This document shows, piece by piece, positions 24,006 to 32,636 of a stretch of DNA of 64,000 nucleotides. Source of the stretch: SHVO01 sp050246995 (GTDB lineage Bacteria; Pseudomonadota; Alphaproteobacteria; Rhodospirillales; Rhodospirillaceae); NCBI GenBank assembly GCA_050246995.1, contig JBFWVA010000015.1:1-64000 (forward strand), in the 5' to 3' direction. Every line of letters starts with the position of its first letter. Within the stretch, counting starts at the first letter, position 1. Position numbers and translations under genes: made by a program. A model generated the notes under the pieces. The model was not told the DNA's origin. It saw nothing but the letters and a program-made list of their open reading frames with translations, and did not search any database.

Positions 24006-24239
24006 CTAAGCGGGCGCCTGGGTGGTCAACGCCAGGGCGTGCAATTGGCCGCCCATCTTTCCCTTGAGCGCCGCGTAGACCATCTGGTGCTGCTGGACCC
24101 GTGACTTGCCCTTGAAGGCGGACGAGGTGACGACGGCGGCGTAATGGTCGCCGTCGCCTCGCAGGTCCTGGATCTCGACGGTCGCGTCCGGGAACGCGGC
24201 CTTGATCATCTGTTCGATTTCGTTCGCGGCCATTGCCAT
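24006..24239 (-). CDS. bolA: BolA-family protein
   Basis: The 77-residue protein begins MAMAANEIEQMIKAAFPDATV and has the BolA core GDGDHYAAVVTSSAFKGKSRVQQHQMVYAALKGKM, with the histidine used for cluster binding with monothiol glutaredoxins. BolA-Grx complexes take part in iron-sulfur and iron signalling. It follows purL by 10 bp on the minus strand, the conserved alphaproteobacterial order, and is probably the last gene of the purine transcript. The two closely spaced ATG codons (24239 and 24233) are equally usable. Confidence 0.93.
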   Translation of the reverse strand: MAMAANEIEQMIKAAFPDATVEIQDLRGDGDHYAAVVTSSAFKGKSRVQQHQMVYAALKGKMGGQLHALALTTQAPA

Positions 24240-24249
24240 GGGGATACTC

Positions 24250-26442
24250 CTAGTTCGGCCGGGACATGTAATTCGGGAACCAGTCCTCGTTGAGCTTGCG
24301 CAGTTCGGCGAGGGAAACGCTGGCGCCGCCGAGGCTGATCGCGCTGCCGCCCGTGACACCGATTTCCTCGAGCGGAATATTGGCCGCGAGCGCCGCCGCT
24401 TTCACGCCGGAGAGATCGGACGTCTTTACGGTCAGCACATACCGCGCCTGATCTTCACCGAAGAGGCGGGCGTGACCGGCGATGCCGCTCAACTGCGCGC
24501 CAATATCGCCCGTAAGCGCCATTTCGGCGATCGCGACCATCAGGCCGCCGTCGGAGAGATCGTGGCAGGCGGTGATCTTGCGGCCGTGGATCATGGCGCG
24601 CACGAAATTGCCGACGGCAAGTTCGTGCTTGAGATCGACGGGAGGCGGCGCGCCCTTTTCCTGGCCGCAGACTTCCCGGAGGTAGAGCGACTGGCCGAGC
24701 CAGCCGCCGCCGCGCTGACCGGCGAGGAGGATGATCTCCTTCTCGGCCTTGAAAGGTACGGTCATCATGGTGTCGAGGTCGTCGATCAGCCCGACGCCGC
24801 CGATGGCGGGGGTCGGGAGGATCGGGTTGCCGTCCGTTTCGTTGTAGAGCGAGACGTTGCCCGAGATGACCGGATAGTCGAGTTCCTTACAGGCTTCGCC
24901 GATGCCTTTGATGGCTTCGACGATCTGGCCCATGATCTCGGGCTTCTGCGGATTGCCGAAGTTGAGGTTGTCGGTGATGGCCAGCGGACGGCCGCCCACG
25001 GCGGTCACGTTACGCCAGGTCTCCGCGACGGCCTGACGGCCGCCTTCCAGCGGATCGGCAAGTACGTAGCGCGGCGTCACGTCGGTGGAAATAGCCAGGC
25101 CGCGGTTGGTGCCATGGATGCGCACGACGGCGGCATCGCCGCCTGGGCGCTGGCAGGTGTCGGCCATGACCATGTGGTCGTATTGCTCGTAGACCCAACG
25201 GCGGCTGACGAGATCCGGACAGCCCATGAGTGTCTTGAGGGCCTCGTTCCAGGCAACGTCTTTGACGTCCTTGGCTTCCAGGATCGACTGACGGCGCGTC
25301 GGGGTCCACGGACGGTCATATTCCGGCGAAGCCTGGGCGAGCGGATCGATCGGCAGATCGCAGACCACTTCGCCGTGGAACTTGAGGATCATGCGGCCGG
25401 TGTTGGTCAGGTGACCGATCACGGCGAAATCCAGTTCCCACTTCTCGAAGATAGCGCGGGCGATGTCTTCCTTGCCCGGCTTCAAGATGATGAGCATGCG
25501 CTCCTGACTCTCGGAGAGCATCATCTCGTACGGGGTCATGCCTTCTTCGCGCTGAGGCACTTTCTCCATCTCAAGCTCGACGCCCATGCCGCCCTTGGAG
25601 GCCATCTCGAACGATGAGCTGGTGAGGCCCGCTGCGCCCATGTCCTGGATCGACTGGATGGCGTCGGTCGCCATCAGTTCCATGCAGGCTTCGATGAGGA
25701 GCTTTTCGGTGAACGGGTCACCGACTTGAACTGTGGGACGCTTTTCCTCGGAGTTGGCGTCGAACTCAGCGGACGCCATGGTCGCGCCGTGGATGCCGTC
25801 GCGGCCCGTCTTGGAGCCGACGTAGACCACGGGGTTACCGGCGCCGGCGGCGGCCGAGTAGAAAATCTTGTCCTGTTTCGCGAGGCCAACGGTCATGGCG
25901 TTCACGAGAATGTTGCCGTTGTAGCTGGGGTGGAAATTCACTTCGCCCCCAACCGTCGGCACGCCGACGCAGTTGCCGTAGCCGGCGATGCCCGCGACCA
26001 CGCCGCTGACGAGGTGACGCGTCTTCGGATGATCGGGCGCGCCGAAGCGCAGCGCGTTCATGTTGGCGATGGGGCGCGCGCCCATGGTGAAGACGTCGCG
26101 CAGGATGCCGCCGACGCCCGTCGCCGCGCCCTGGTAGGGTTCGATGAACGAGGGATGGTTATGGCTTTCCATCTTGAAGATGGCGGCGAGGCCGTCGCCG
26201 ATATCGATGACGCCGGCGTTCTCACCCGGGCCGCAGATGACCCAGGGCGCCGTGGTGGGCAGGGTCTTCAGCCACTTCTTCGAGGACTTGTAGGAGCAAT
26301 GCTCCGACCACATCACCGAGAAGATGCCAAGCTCCACCAGGTTAGGCTCGCGGCCGCCCAGCACTTCGAGGATCTTTTTATATTCGTCGTCCGACAGACC
26401 GTGGGTCTTGATGTCTTCCGCTGTAATTTTCTTGGTGCTCAC
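24250..26442 (-). CDS. purL: Phosphoribosylformylglycinamidine synthase subunit PurL (short type)
   Basis: The 730-residue protein is the small PurL that amidates FGAR to FGAM with ATP, using ammonia from PurQ and PurS as the third subunit. Diagnostic segments are EHCSYKSSKKWLK near residue 47, ICGPGENAGVIDIGDGLAAIFKMESHNHPSFIEPYQGAATGVGGILRD, SKTGRDGIHGATMAS, SESQERML and GNVSLYNETDG. Length and motifs are complete. Its ATG overlaps the purQ stop by 4 bp, and bolA follows 10 bp after its stop. Confidence 0.97.
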   Translation of the reverse strand: MSTKKITAEDIKTHGLSDDEYKKILEVLGGREPNLVELGIFSVMWSEHCSYKSSKKWLKTLPTTAPWVICGPGENAGVIDIGDGLAAIFKMESHNHPSFIEPYQGAATGVGGILRDVFTMGARPIANMNALRFGAPDHPKTRHLVSGVVAGIAGYGNCVGVPTVGGEVNFHPSYNGNILVNAMTVGLAKQDKIFYSAAAGAGNPVVYVGSKTGRDGIHGATMASAEFDANSEEKRPTVQVGDPFTEKLLIEACMELMATDAIQSIQDMGAAGLTSSSFEMASKGGMGVELEMEKVPQREEGMTPYEMMLSESQERMLIILKPGKEDIARAIFEKWELDFAVIGHLTNTGRMILKFHGEVVCDLPIDPLAQASPEYDRPWTPTRRQSILEAKDVKDVAWNEALKTLMGCPDLVSRRWVYEQYDHMVMADTCQRPGGDAAVVRIHGTNRGLAISTDVTPRYVLADPLEGGRQAVAETWRNVTAVGGRPLAITDNLNFGNPQKPEIMGQIVEAIKGIGEACKELDYPVISGNVSLYNETDGNPILPTPAIGGVGLIDDLDTMMTVPFKAEKEIILLAGQRGGGWLGQSLYLREVCGQEKGAPPPVDLKHELAVGNFVRAMIHGRKITACHDLSDGGLMVAIAEMALTGDIGAQLSGIAGHARLFGEDQARYVLTVKTSDLSGVKAAALAANIPLEEIGVTGGSAISLGGASVSLAELRKLNEDWFPNYMSRPN

Positions 26443-27128
26443 GCGAGAGTCTCCACGAGCGCATCGAACATGGCGCGGCCATCGGTGCCGCCCAGCTTCG
26501 GGTCAGACAAGCGCTCCGGATGAGGCATCATGCCGAGCACGGTACGGGATTTGTTGAACACGCCGGCGATATTGCGCTGGCTGCCGTTCGGATTGGCGTC
26601 GGGCGTGATCTCGCCCTTGGGTGTGGCGTAACGGAACGCGATGAGGCCTTCGCCTTCGAGGCGCGAGAGCGTCTCTTCATCGGCGAAATAATTGCCTTCG
26701 CCGTGGCCGATAGGAATGCGGACCACCTGGCCGACGTCATAGCGCGCCGTAAAGGCGCTCTGCGAGTCTTCAACGCGCAGGTAGACGTCCTTACATACAT
26801 ACTTCAGCCCGGCATTGCGCATCAGCACGCCCGGAACGAGACCGGCTTCCGCGATGACCTGGAAGCCATTGCAGATGCCAAGCACGCGCGTGCCTTTATC
26901 GACCCGGCGCTTGATCTCGCCCATGATCGGCGAATGGGCGGCCATGGCGCCGCAGCGCAAATAGTCGCCGTAAGAGAAACCACCCGGCACGACGATGAGG
27001 TCGAGATCGGGGAGGTCGGTGTCGCGATGCCAAAGCATCGCGGTTTTCTGGCCCGTGCTTTGCTCCAGCGCGACGGCGACGTCGCGATCACAATTGGAGC
27101 CCGGGAAAACGACGACGCCGGCTTTCAT
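26439..27128 (-). CDS. purQ: Phosphoribosylformylglycinamidine synthase subunit PurQ (glutamine amidotransferase)
   Basis: The 229-residue class I amidotransferase has the nucleophile Cys in GTRVLGICNGFQVI and the His-Glu pair toward the C-terminus (GMMPHPERLSD). The N-terminus KAGVVVFPGSNCDRD and VPGGFSYGDYLRCG are typical. It releases ammonia from glutamine for PurL. Its ATG overlaps the purS stop by one base (TAATG), and its end overlaps purL by 4 bp, so the three subunits are translated together. Confidence 0.97.
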   Translation of the reverse strand: MKAGVVVFPGSNCDRDVAVALEQSTGQKTAMLWHRDTDLPDLDLIVVPGGFSYGDYLRCGAMAAHSPIMGEIKRRVDKGTRVLGICNGFQVIAEAGLVPGVLMRNAGLKYVCKDVYLRVEDSQSAFTARYDVGQVVRIPIGHGEGNYFADEETLSRLEGEGLIAFRYATPKGEITPDANPNGSQRNIAGVFNKSRTVLGMMPHPERLSDPKLGGTDGRAMFDALVETLA

Positions 27129-27370
27129 TACTCAATCACCTCAACGGTGAAATTCTCGATCACGGTGTTGGCAAGGAGCTTGCGGCACATCTCCTCGACC
27201 TCGGCTTTAGCTTTGGCCTTGTCTGTGCCGGTGAGCTTCAGTTCGATGAACTTGCCCTGGCGCACGTCGCTGACGCCCTTAAAACCCTGACCGTGCAGGG
27301 CGTGTTCGACGGCCTTTCCTTGAGGATCAAGGACGCCATTCTTAAGGGTGATGTGGACTTTAGCTTTCAC
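27128..27370 (-). CDS. purS: Phosphoribosylformylglycinamidine synthase subunit PurS
   Basis: The 80-residue protein begins MKAKVHITLKNGVLDPQGKAV and continues GFKGVSDVRQGKFIELKL, the PurS signature. PurS dimers join PurL and PurQ. It overlaps purQ by one base. Upstream, where purC is often found directly, a glycosyltransferase-like gene is placed, 34 bp before purS on the same strand. Confidence 0.96.
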   Translation of the reverse strand: MKAKVHITLKNGVLDPQGKAVEHALHGQGFKGVSDVRQGKFIELKLTGTDKAKAKAEVEEMCRKLLANTVIENFTVEVIE

Positions 27371-27404
27371 CGACGCTCTCCAGTCAGCAGGGTTGAATGG
27401 TTCA

Positions 27405-28709
27405 TCAAGCCGCCCTCAGCGAAAGCAGGAGTTGCTTGAAGTTTGAATAGTTGGGGCTTTGTATATCGCACTTGCCGGGCCATATCGCCGCGCCCTCATT
27501 GCATTGGCCATCGAAGATCGAAGCGGTAACCGGTCCAAGCGAGGGGGCGATAGCTTCGTCCGCCATCCCAACGTACACGGCGTATAGGATAGTTTGGTCC
27601 GTTCCCCAAGGGATAACGTTGGCTTTTACACAGTCTGCGACATACCCGGCGACACGCTGCAAATAACGGCGGCCAGGGGCCGTTGGCGCAATCCCCAGGA
27701 GACCCGCAGCAAACTTGTTATGAGGCTCCGCGCGGCCGGGCAGAAGCCAAATGGACATGTCGTGACTGTCGAGGCGCTCGAACAGACCGTCGATGCCGCC
27801 ATTGAACAAGCTGTCGGCGTCCAGCTGCCACCCCGCAACGCCAGGCCGGGCGCGCAGGAATTGCCAGAACCGATAGAATCTTGCGACGTGATAGTAGGCG
27901 CGTGCCGCCTCGGAGGCTGTGCCGCGCGTTCCTGTCTCGGTGCGCAGTCCGGTCCATTCCCGCGACAGGGAGACCCCTTCAAGCCCCATATCGCAAAGTC
28001 GGGCCGCGACGGCTTTGGCTTCCGCGTCCGTCGTGTCGAAAAGATGAAGGTGAAATCCGCCGTTTGCGTCATGACGGCGCAAAGAGGCCATCATCTGCAT
28101 TCCATATTTTTCAAAATATGCGTAGTCGCAAGCGCTGAACATGAAGCGCTCATGCGCCCCGGCGTCCCGCACCGAACTGCACTCGGGCATGAAAGCCACG
28201 GCGTCTTCGGCCAGCGCTTCCAGGCTGCGATGGAAGGCGCCGTCAAAATGCGTGATGGACGGTAAATCGGCCCTTTTGAATGCGCGCAGTTTCGCAAAAA
28301 GCGGCTCCACCGCTTGGGCGGGATGGTCCGCCAAAAGCGACAGCGCGCGCATATAGAGGCCGCTGTAGGAGTCCGGCTTCAGCGCGAGCCATTCTTTGGT
28401 CAAGCTTTGCCACTGTGCGATCTCCGGCCGCACAGCCTGAAACCGCGTATCGTCCAGGCTCACGCCGTTATAAGGCGAAGGGTTCGCGCGTTGCCGCTCG
28501 AGCAGTTCTTTGTGGTGAATGAGATAGTTGAACTGCGCTGATCGCACGGCAACGTTACCCTTACCGCTTCGGCAGATCGTTTCCAGCGCCGCGACGACCG
28601 CACCGCGTTCGTGTTCGGCGGCTGCGTTGCACGCGTCCTGCAGCGCCGCCAGGTCGTCCTGTTTTGCGGTAATATGCGCGATCAGGCTTTCCGAACTGCT
28701 TTGGGACAT
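27405..28709 (-). CDS. Glycosyltransferase-like protein inserted within the purine block
   Basis: The 434-residue protein has a helical N-terminal part of about 170 residues and a C-terminal region resembling GT-A fold glycosyltransferases: FMFSACDYAYFEKYGMQMMASL opening the nucleotide-sugar region, GWQLDADSLFNGGIDGLF as a possible DxD metal site, and a late IPWGTDQTILYAVYVG. I cannot assign the sugar or acceptor. There is no signal peptide. ATG 28709 is preceded by GAAGAAG. It lies between purC and purS, where alphaproteobacteria normally have no such gene, so it was probably inserted into the cluster; 61 bp separate it from purC. Confidence 0.6.
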   Translation of the reverse strand: MSQSSSESLIAHITAKQDDLAALQDACNAAAEHERGAVVAALETICRSGKGNVAVRSAQFNYLIHHKELLERQRANPSPYNGVSLDDTRFQAVRPEIAQWQSLTKEWLALKPDSYSGLYMRALSLLADHPAQAVEPLFAKLRAFKRADLPSITHFDGAFHRSLEALAEDAVAFMPECSSVRDAGAHERFMFSACDYAYFEKYGMQMMASLRRHDANGGFHLHLFDTTDAEAKAVAARLCDMGLEGVSLSREWTGLRTETGTRGTASEAARAYYHVARFYRFWQFLRARPGVAGWQLDADSLFNGGIDGLFERLDSHDMSIWLLPGRAEPHNKFAAGLLGIAPTAPGRRYLQRVAGYVADCVKANVIPWGTDQTILYAVYVGMADEAIAPSLGPVTASIFDGQCNEGAAIWPGKCDIQSPNYSNFKQLLLSLRAA

Positions 28710-28770
28710 CTTCTTCGTAGTGGCTTCCGGTCGTAAGGGCGCGCCGTAAGAAGTCCGGAAGTCGCAGCTG

Positions 28771-29538
28771 TTATTGTAACGTCGACGGGCCTTTGACGTC
28801 GGTGGGCCCGCTTTCGGGCAGGATGCCGAGACGCCGCGCCACTTCTTGATAGGCTTCCTCGATTTGGCCGAGGTCGCGGCGGAAGCGGTCCTTGTCCATC
28901 TTCTCATTGGTCTTGGCGTCCCACAGACGCATGTTGTCCGGCGACAGCTCGTCCGCCAGCACAACTTGAACATCGCCGTTCTCATGGAACAGGCGGCCGA
29001 ATTCGACTTTGAAGTCGACGAGGCGAATGCCGATGCCGAGGAACAGACCCGCGAGGTAGTCGTTGATGCGCAGGCTCATGTTCAGCATCTCGTCGATCTC
29101 ATGGATCGCCGCCCAGCCGAAGCCGGTGATGTGTTCTTCCGAGACCATCGGATCGTCGAGCTGATCGCTCTTGTAATAGTATTCGATGATCGAACGCGGG
29201 AGACGCGTGCCTTCCGGAATGGCGAAGCGCTTGGAGATGGAGCCGGCGGCGATATTACGCACGACGACTTCCACCGGGATGATCTCGACTTCCTTCACGA
29301 GCTGCTCGCGCATGTTGAGGCGGCGCACGAAGTGAGTCGGGATGCCGATCTCCTCCAGCTTGGTCATCAGGTATTCGGACATGCGGTTGTTGAGCACGCC
29401 CTTGCCCGTGATGGTGCCCTTCTTCTTATTGTTGAACGCCGTCGCGTCGTCCTTGAAGTACTGCACCAGCGTGCCGGGCTCGGGGCCCTCGAAAAGCACC
29501 TTGGCCTTGCCTTCGTAAACTTGCTTGCGACGTGCCAT
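28771..29538 (-). CDS. purC: Phosphoribosylaminoimidazole-succinocarboxamide synthase
   Basis: The 255-residue enzyme joins aspartate to CAIR with ATP to give SAICAR. Motifs are VYEGKAKVLFEGPEPGTLVQYFKDDATAFNNKK, EIIPVEVVVRNIAAGSISKRF, PRSIIEYYYKSDQLDDPMVSEEH and LVDFKVEFGRL. The ATG at 29538 gives the family N-terminus MARRKQVYEGKAK; the frame extends upstream without homology. An A/T-poor gap of 164 bp separates it from the NRDE gene upstream. Confidence 0.97.
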   Translation of the reverse strand: MARRKQVYEGKAKVLFEGPEPGTLVQYFKDDATAFNNKKKGTITGKGVLNNRMSEYLMTKLEEIGIPTHFVRRLNMREQLVKEVEIIPVEVVVRNIAAGSISKRFAIPEGTRLPRSIIEYYYKSDQLDDPMVSEEHITGFGWAAIHEIDEMLNMSLRINDYLAGLFLGIGIRLVDFKVEFGRLFHENGDVQVVLADELSPDNMRLWDAKTNEKMDKDRFRRDLGQIEEAYQEVARRLGILPESGPTDVKGPSTLQ

Positions 29539-29702
29539 GAAAGTTTCCTGATGGGTACGGGCTACTAGCCCCGGTATTTTATTGGGGCGAACCGCCCTGC
29601 TTATGGGGGTCCCTATAGCAGGATGGGTTACGGGCGACAACGCAGGCGTTCGTGCTTAGAAAAGCAGCCAAAACCGGCCTAAACCGGGGGGCGGATGGGG
29701 CC

Positions 29703-30467
29703 TCAGGACATATCCACAGCCTGAAAAGGCGCAGACTCGGGCCGCCCGGCGGCGAACAGCCAGGCCGGGCGCTGTCCGCCCTTTTTAAAGACCTGTTCCG
29801 GGGACGGAAGGGCGAGAAGGGAAGTGGATGAGGTCCCAAAGCCGTTCGGCATCTGGAAGCTCATGGCCCGGCTCTCGGTCCCGCCTTCTGTCGAACCTAG
29901 AAGGCGCTGCCAGCTTTCCCATTCGTTTTTGCCGGGATCGGGGATTGGGGCGCTTTCAAAGAGCGGTCGGTAGTGGGCGATGCGCGCGTCGGCCGGGTCA
30001 TTGCGGTCGAAGGCTGTGAACATGGACAGACCTTCCGGAATCTTCTGCGTATCGACCCAGGCGCCCGCGACCGAGGCGCGCAGGGTAAGCCAATAGGCGT
30101 CACGATTGTCCGCGATCACGAGATTGAACGGGCGGTAAGCAAGAGGATCGAGGTCCGCGAATGCCTCGGCGGCGTCGGCCGCGTTGGGATGATCGAGCGC
30201 ATCGAGCACCAATTCCCCGCGGCTGCGTTTCCCCGGAGCGGGGCCGAGAGTGCCGTGGCGGTTGAGGATGCAGGCGACGACGCCCGTATCGCTGAGGCCC
30301 ATCCACGTACCGCCGGCAAGTTCATCGAGACCGGCAACGATGTCCGGCCGCTCTTCCCAGTGTCGCGCGGGCGGTTTCCAGGGGCGGTTCGCCATCTCGT
30401 CGCGATTGGCGCCGATGAGGATCGGCCAATCGTGGCCAGGGCGGCGGAGGAGGACAACGGTGCACAT
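29703..30467 (-). CDS. NRDE/TANGO2-family protein
   Basis: The 254-residue protein begins MCTVVLLRRPGHDWPILIGANRDEMANRPWKPP, with Cys2 and the NRDE motif that name the family. GTWMGLSDTGVVACILNRHG follows, resembling N-terminal nucleophile hydrolases, so Cys2 could be catalytic after Met removal. Eukaryotic TANGO2 is linked to lipid and heme handling; bacterial roles are unknown. ATG 30467 is chosen because it places the Cys at position 2. The gene lies upstream of purC on the same strand with large palindromes behind its start. Confidence 0.85.
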   Translation of the reverse strand: MCTVVLLRRPGHDWPILIGANRDEMANRPWKPPARHWEERPDIVAGLDELAGGTWMGLSDTGVVACILNRHGTLGPAPGKRSRGELVLDALDHPNAADAAEAFADLDPLAYRPFNLVIADNRDAYWLTLRASVAGAWVDTQKIPEGLSMFTAFDRNDPADARIAHYRPLFESAPIPDPGKNEWESWQRLLGSTEGGTESRAMSFQMPNGFGTSSTSLLALPSPEQVFKKGGQRPAWLFAAGRPESAPFQAVDMS

Positions 30468-30509
30468 CCCTGTAACGTAGTGTCTCCGTAACACCTCCGA
30501 TAGGGGCGC

Positions 30510-30561
30510 ATTCCCAAAGTCCGCACGGACTCGCGGCAACCTCTTTGCGGACTTTGGGAAT
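30510..30561. repeat. Perfect 16-bp inverted repeat
   Basis: ATTCCCAAAGTCCGCA (30510-30525) and TGCGGACTTTGGGAAT (30546-30561) are perfect complements around a 20-base centre. It lies between divergent genes, 43 bp upstream of the NRDE start, so it may be a REP-like element or influence the NRDE promoter. Confidence 0.7.
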
Positions 30562-30587
30562 AATCGCGGCCCTATGACTCTTAAAAT

Positions 30588-30664
30588 CTGGTGCGGAAGT
30601 GGATTTGAAGTTCCCCATTGGTGGATTAGCGAAGCGCGTGGGGAACTTCAAATCCCCGCACCAG
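30588..30664. repeat. Second long inverted repeat upstream of the zeta subunit gene
   Basis: The left arm (30588-30617) and right arm (30639-30664) pair over 26 positions, with a 4-base AAGT bulge in the left arm. Ends are CTGGTGCGG and CCGCACCAG. It lies 60 bases before the zeta subunit start and would form a very stable hairpin in its leader if transcription begins upstream. Confidence 0.7.
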
Positions 30665-30723
30665 TTGCGCCAAGGTATAGCGGTCGCTATATCAAAAGCC
30701 CCACCTTTGCTGAGAGGACTTCA

Positions 30724-31044
30724 ATGAGCGACGCGTTTTCGGACCGGGAAAAGGGTTTTGAGCGGAAATTCCAGCTCGACCAGGAACAGCAGTTTCGCGC
30801 GCAAGTGCGCCGCGACAAGCTGTTCGGCCAATGGGCCGCCGGTCAGCTCGGCAAGTCGGGCGCCGATGCCGACAAATACGCGCAGGATGTTGTGGACTCG
30901 AATTTCGAAAAGCCGGGCGACGACGACATGATTGGCAAGGTCAGCAAGGACCTTGGCGGCAAGGTGTCGGATGCCGACCTAAAGAAAAAGCTAAACGAGT
31001 TGTTCGGCCAAGCCGCCGCGGCCGTGGCGGACGAGAGGAAGTAG
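30724..31044 (+). CDS. F1-ATPase inhibitor zeta subunit (DUF1476)
   Basis: The 106-residue protein MSDAFSDREKGFERKFQLDQEQQFRAQ... matches the alphaproteobacterial zeta subunit, which blocks ATP hydrolysis by F1 through its N-terminal helix, as shown in Paracoccus. DKLFGQWAAGQLGKSG and the four-helix arrangement are typical. ATG 30724 follows GAGAGGACT. The gene is often located near purC or purB in this class, as here. Confidence 0.92.
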   Translation: MSDAFSDREKGFERKFQLDQEQQFRAQVRRDKLFGQWAAGQLGKSGADADKYAQDVVDSNFEKPGDDDMIGKVSKDLGGKVSDADLKKKLNELFGQAAAAVADERK

Positions 31045-31050
31045 GTTCCT

Positions 31051-31101
31051 AAATGTCATTCCCCGCCGCGCGGTAGCGCAGGCGGGGAATGACATTTTTC
31101 A
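31051..31101. terminator. Strong hairpin between convergent zeta subunit gene and purB
   Basis: AAATGTCATTCCCCGCC (31051-31067) and GGCGGGGAATGACATTT (31081-31097) are perfect 17-bp arms, with a nested GCGC/GCGC stem inside. T residues follow on the right, so it can terminate the zeta transcript, and the A-rich left end may serve purB. It also resembles widespread REP palindromes with a GTCATTCCCC core. Confidence 0.75.
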
Positions 31102-31132
31102 TCCCTTTGTCTCGCGCGTGTCGCGCGGTGGG

Positions 31133-32428
31133 TTATTCCCCAAACACGCGCTTGAAGATGGTGTCCACGTGCTTGGTGTGGAAACCCATGTCGAAGAGCG
31201 CTTCCAGGTCCTTCGTTGGAATACGGTCGGTAACGTCCTTGTCCTGCTTCAAGAGGTCGAGGAGTTGGCCGCCGCCGTTCCACACCTTCATCGCGTTACG
31301 CTGAACGAGAACGTACGAGTCTTCGCGTGAAACACCGGCCTGCGTCAGCGCGATCAGAACGCGCTGCGAGAACACGAGGCCGCCCATCATGTTGAGGTTC
31401 TTCTCGATGTTCTCCGGATAGATCACGAGCTTGTCGACGACGCCGGTTAAGCGCGCGAGGGCGAAGTCGAGTGTGATGGTCGCGTCGGGGCCGATGTAGC
31501 GTTCGACCGACGAGTGCGAGATGTCACGTTCGTGCCACAGCGCGACGTTTTCCATCGCCGGAATGGCATAGCTGCGCACCATACGCGCGAGGCCGGTCAG
31601 GTTTTCCGTCAGCACAGGGTTGCGCTTGTGCGGCATGGCCGACGAGCCCTTCTGGCCTGGCGAGAAGAATTCTTCCGCTTCACGCACCTCCGTGCGCTGC
31701 ATGTGTCGGATTTCGGTTGCGATGCGCTCGATGGAACTTGCGATCACGCCAAGGGTCGCGAAGAACATCGCGTGGCGGTCGCGAGGGATCACTTGCGTGG
31801 AGACGGGCTCGACATGCAGGCCAAGCTGTTGGGCCACATACTGTTCAACGAACGGATCGATGTGCGCGAACGTGCCGACCGCTCCGGAGATGGCGCAGGT
31901 CGCGATGTCCTCGCGCGCGGCTTTCAAACGTGTGCGGTTGCGGTCGAACTCGGCGTAGAAACTCGCGAATTTGAGACCGAGGGTGACGGGCTCGGCATGG
32001 ATGCCGTGGCTGCGGCCCATGGTGACGGTAATCTTGTGTTCGAGGGCGCGGCGCTTCAGCGCCTTCAGAAGATCGTCGAGGTCCTTCAGGAGAAGATCGG
32101 CGGCCTGGGTCAGCTGAACCGACAGACATGTGTCGAGCACGTCGGACGATGTCATGCCTTGGTGAACGAAACGCGCTTCCGGGCCGACGTATTCGGCGAG
32201 GTTGGTGAGGAAGGCGATGACGTCGTGTTTGGTCTCTTTCTCGATCTCGTCGATGCGCTCGATGTTCCATTTGCCGCGCTGCCAAACCGCTTTCGCGGCT
32301 TCCGCGGGGATGATGCCGAGCTTGGCTTGCGCGTCGCACGCGTGCGCCTCGATCTCGAACCAGATCCGGTACCTGTTGTCCGGCTCCCAAATGGCGGTCA
32401 TGGCGGGACGGGCGTAACGCGGAATCAT
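31133..32428 (-). CDS. purB: Adenylosuccinate lyase
   Basis: The 431-residue enzyme of the fumarase/aspartase superfamily has TSSDVLDTCLSVQLTQAADLL, MGRSHGIHAEPVTLG with the catalytic His, and the signature GSSAMPHKRNPVLTEN with the flexible-loop Ser. It cleaves SAICAR and adenylosuccinate to release fumarate. ATG 32428 gives MIPRYARPAMTAIWEP, the usual N-terminus. It is close to, but on a separate transcript from, the purC-purL block. Confidence 0.97.
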   Translation of the reverse strand: MIPRYARPAMTAIWEPDNRYRIWFEIEAHACDAQAKLGIIPAEAAKAVWQRGKWNIERIDEIEKETKHDVIAFLTNLAEYVGPEARFVHQGMTSSDVLDTCLSVQLTQAADLLLKDLDDLLKALKRRALEHKITVTMGRSHGIHAEPVTLGLKFASFYAEFDRNRTRLKAAREDIATCAISGAVGTFAHIDPFVEQYVAQQLGLHVEPVSTQVIPRDRHAMFFATLGVIASSIERIATEIRHMQRTEVREAEEFFSPGQKGSSAMPHKRNPVLTENLTGLARMVRSYAIPAMENVALWHERDISHSSVERYIGPDATITLDFALARLTGVVDKLVIYPENIEKNLNMMGGLVFSQRVLIALTQAGVSREDSYVLVQRNAMKVWNGGGQLLDLLKQDKDVTDRIPTKDLEALFDMGFHTKHVDTIFKRVFGE

Positions 32429-32636
32429 GTTCGAAACGATCCTTAGGCACGATGTGAATTGTGGAGGGGATGTATAGGGCACCGCCGCGATGCGCACAAA
32501 TAGTCCCGGTTGCGGGCGGCGAAAATTCGCTCCCGAAAGTATTTAGGACTGACAAGGGGTTACGGGCGAGCGGGAACCTTGGCCGAAGATGCCCATTGAG
32601 ACCGGGCCTCGCCGCGGAAGTCCAGGAATATCAAAA

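Noticed and set aside
24202..25617. 471-codon open frame antisense to purL
   Set aside because: The whole span is the purL coding region; the translated product has no motif and the composition of an antisense shadow.
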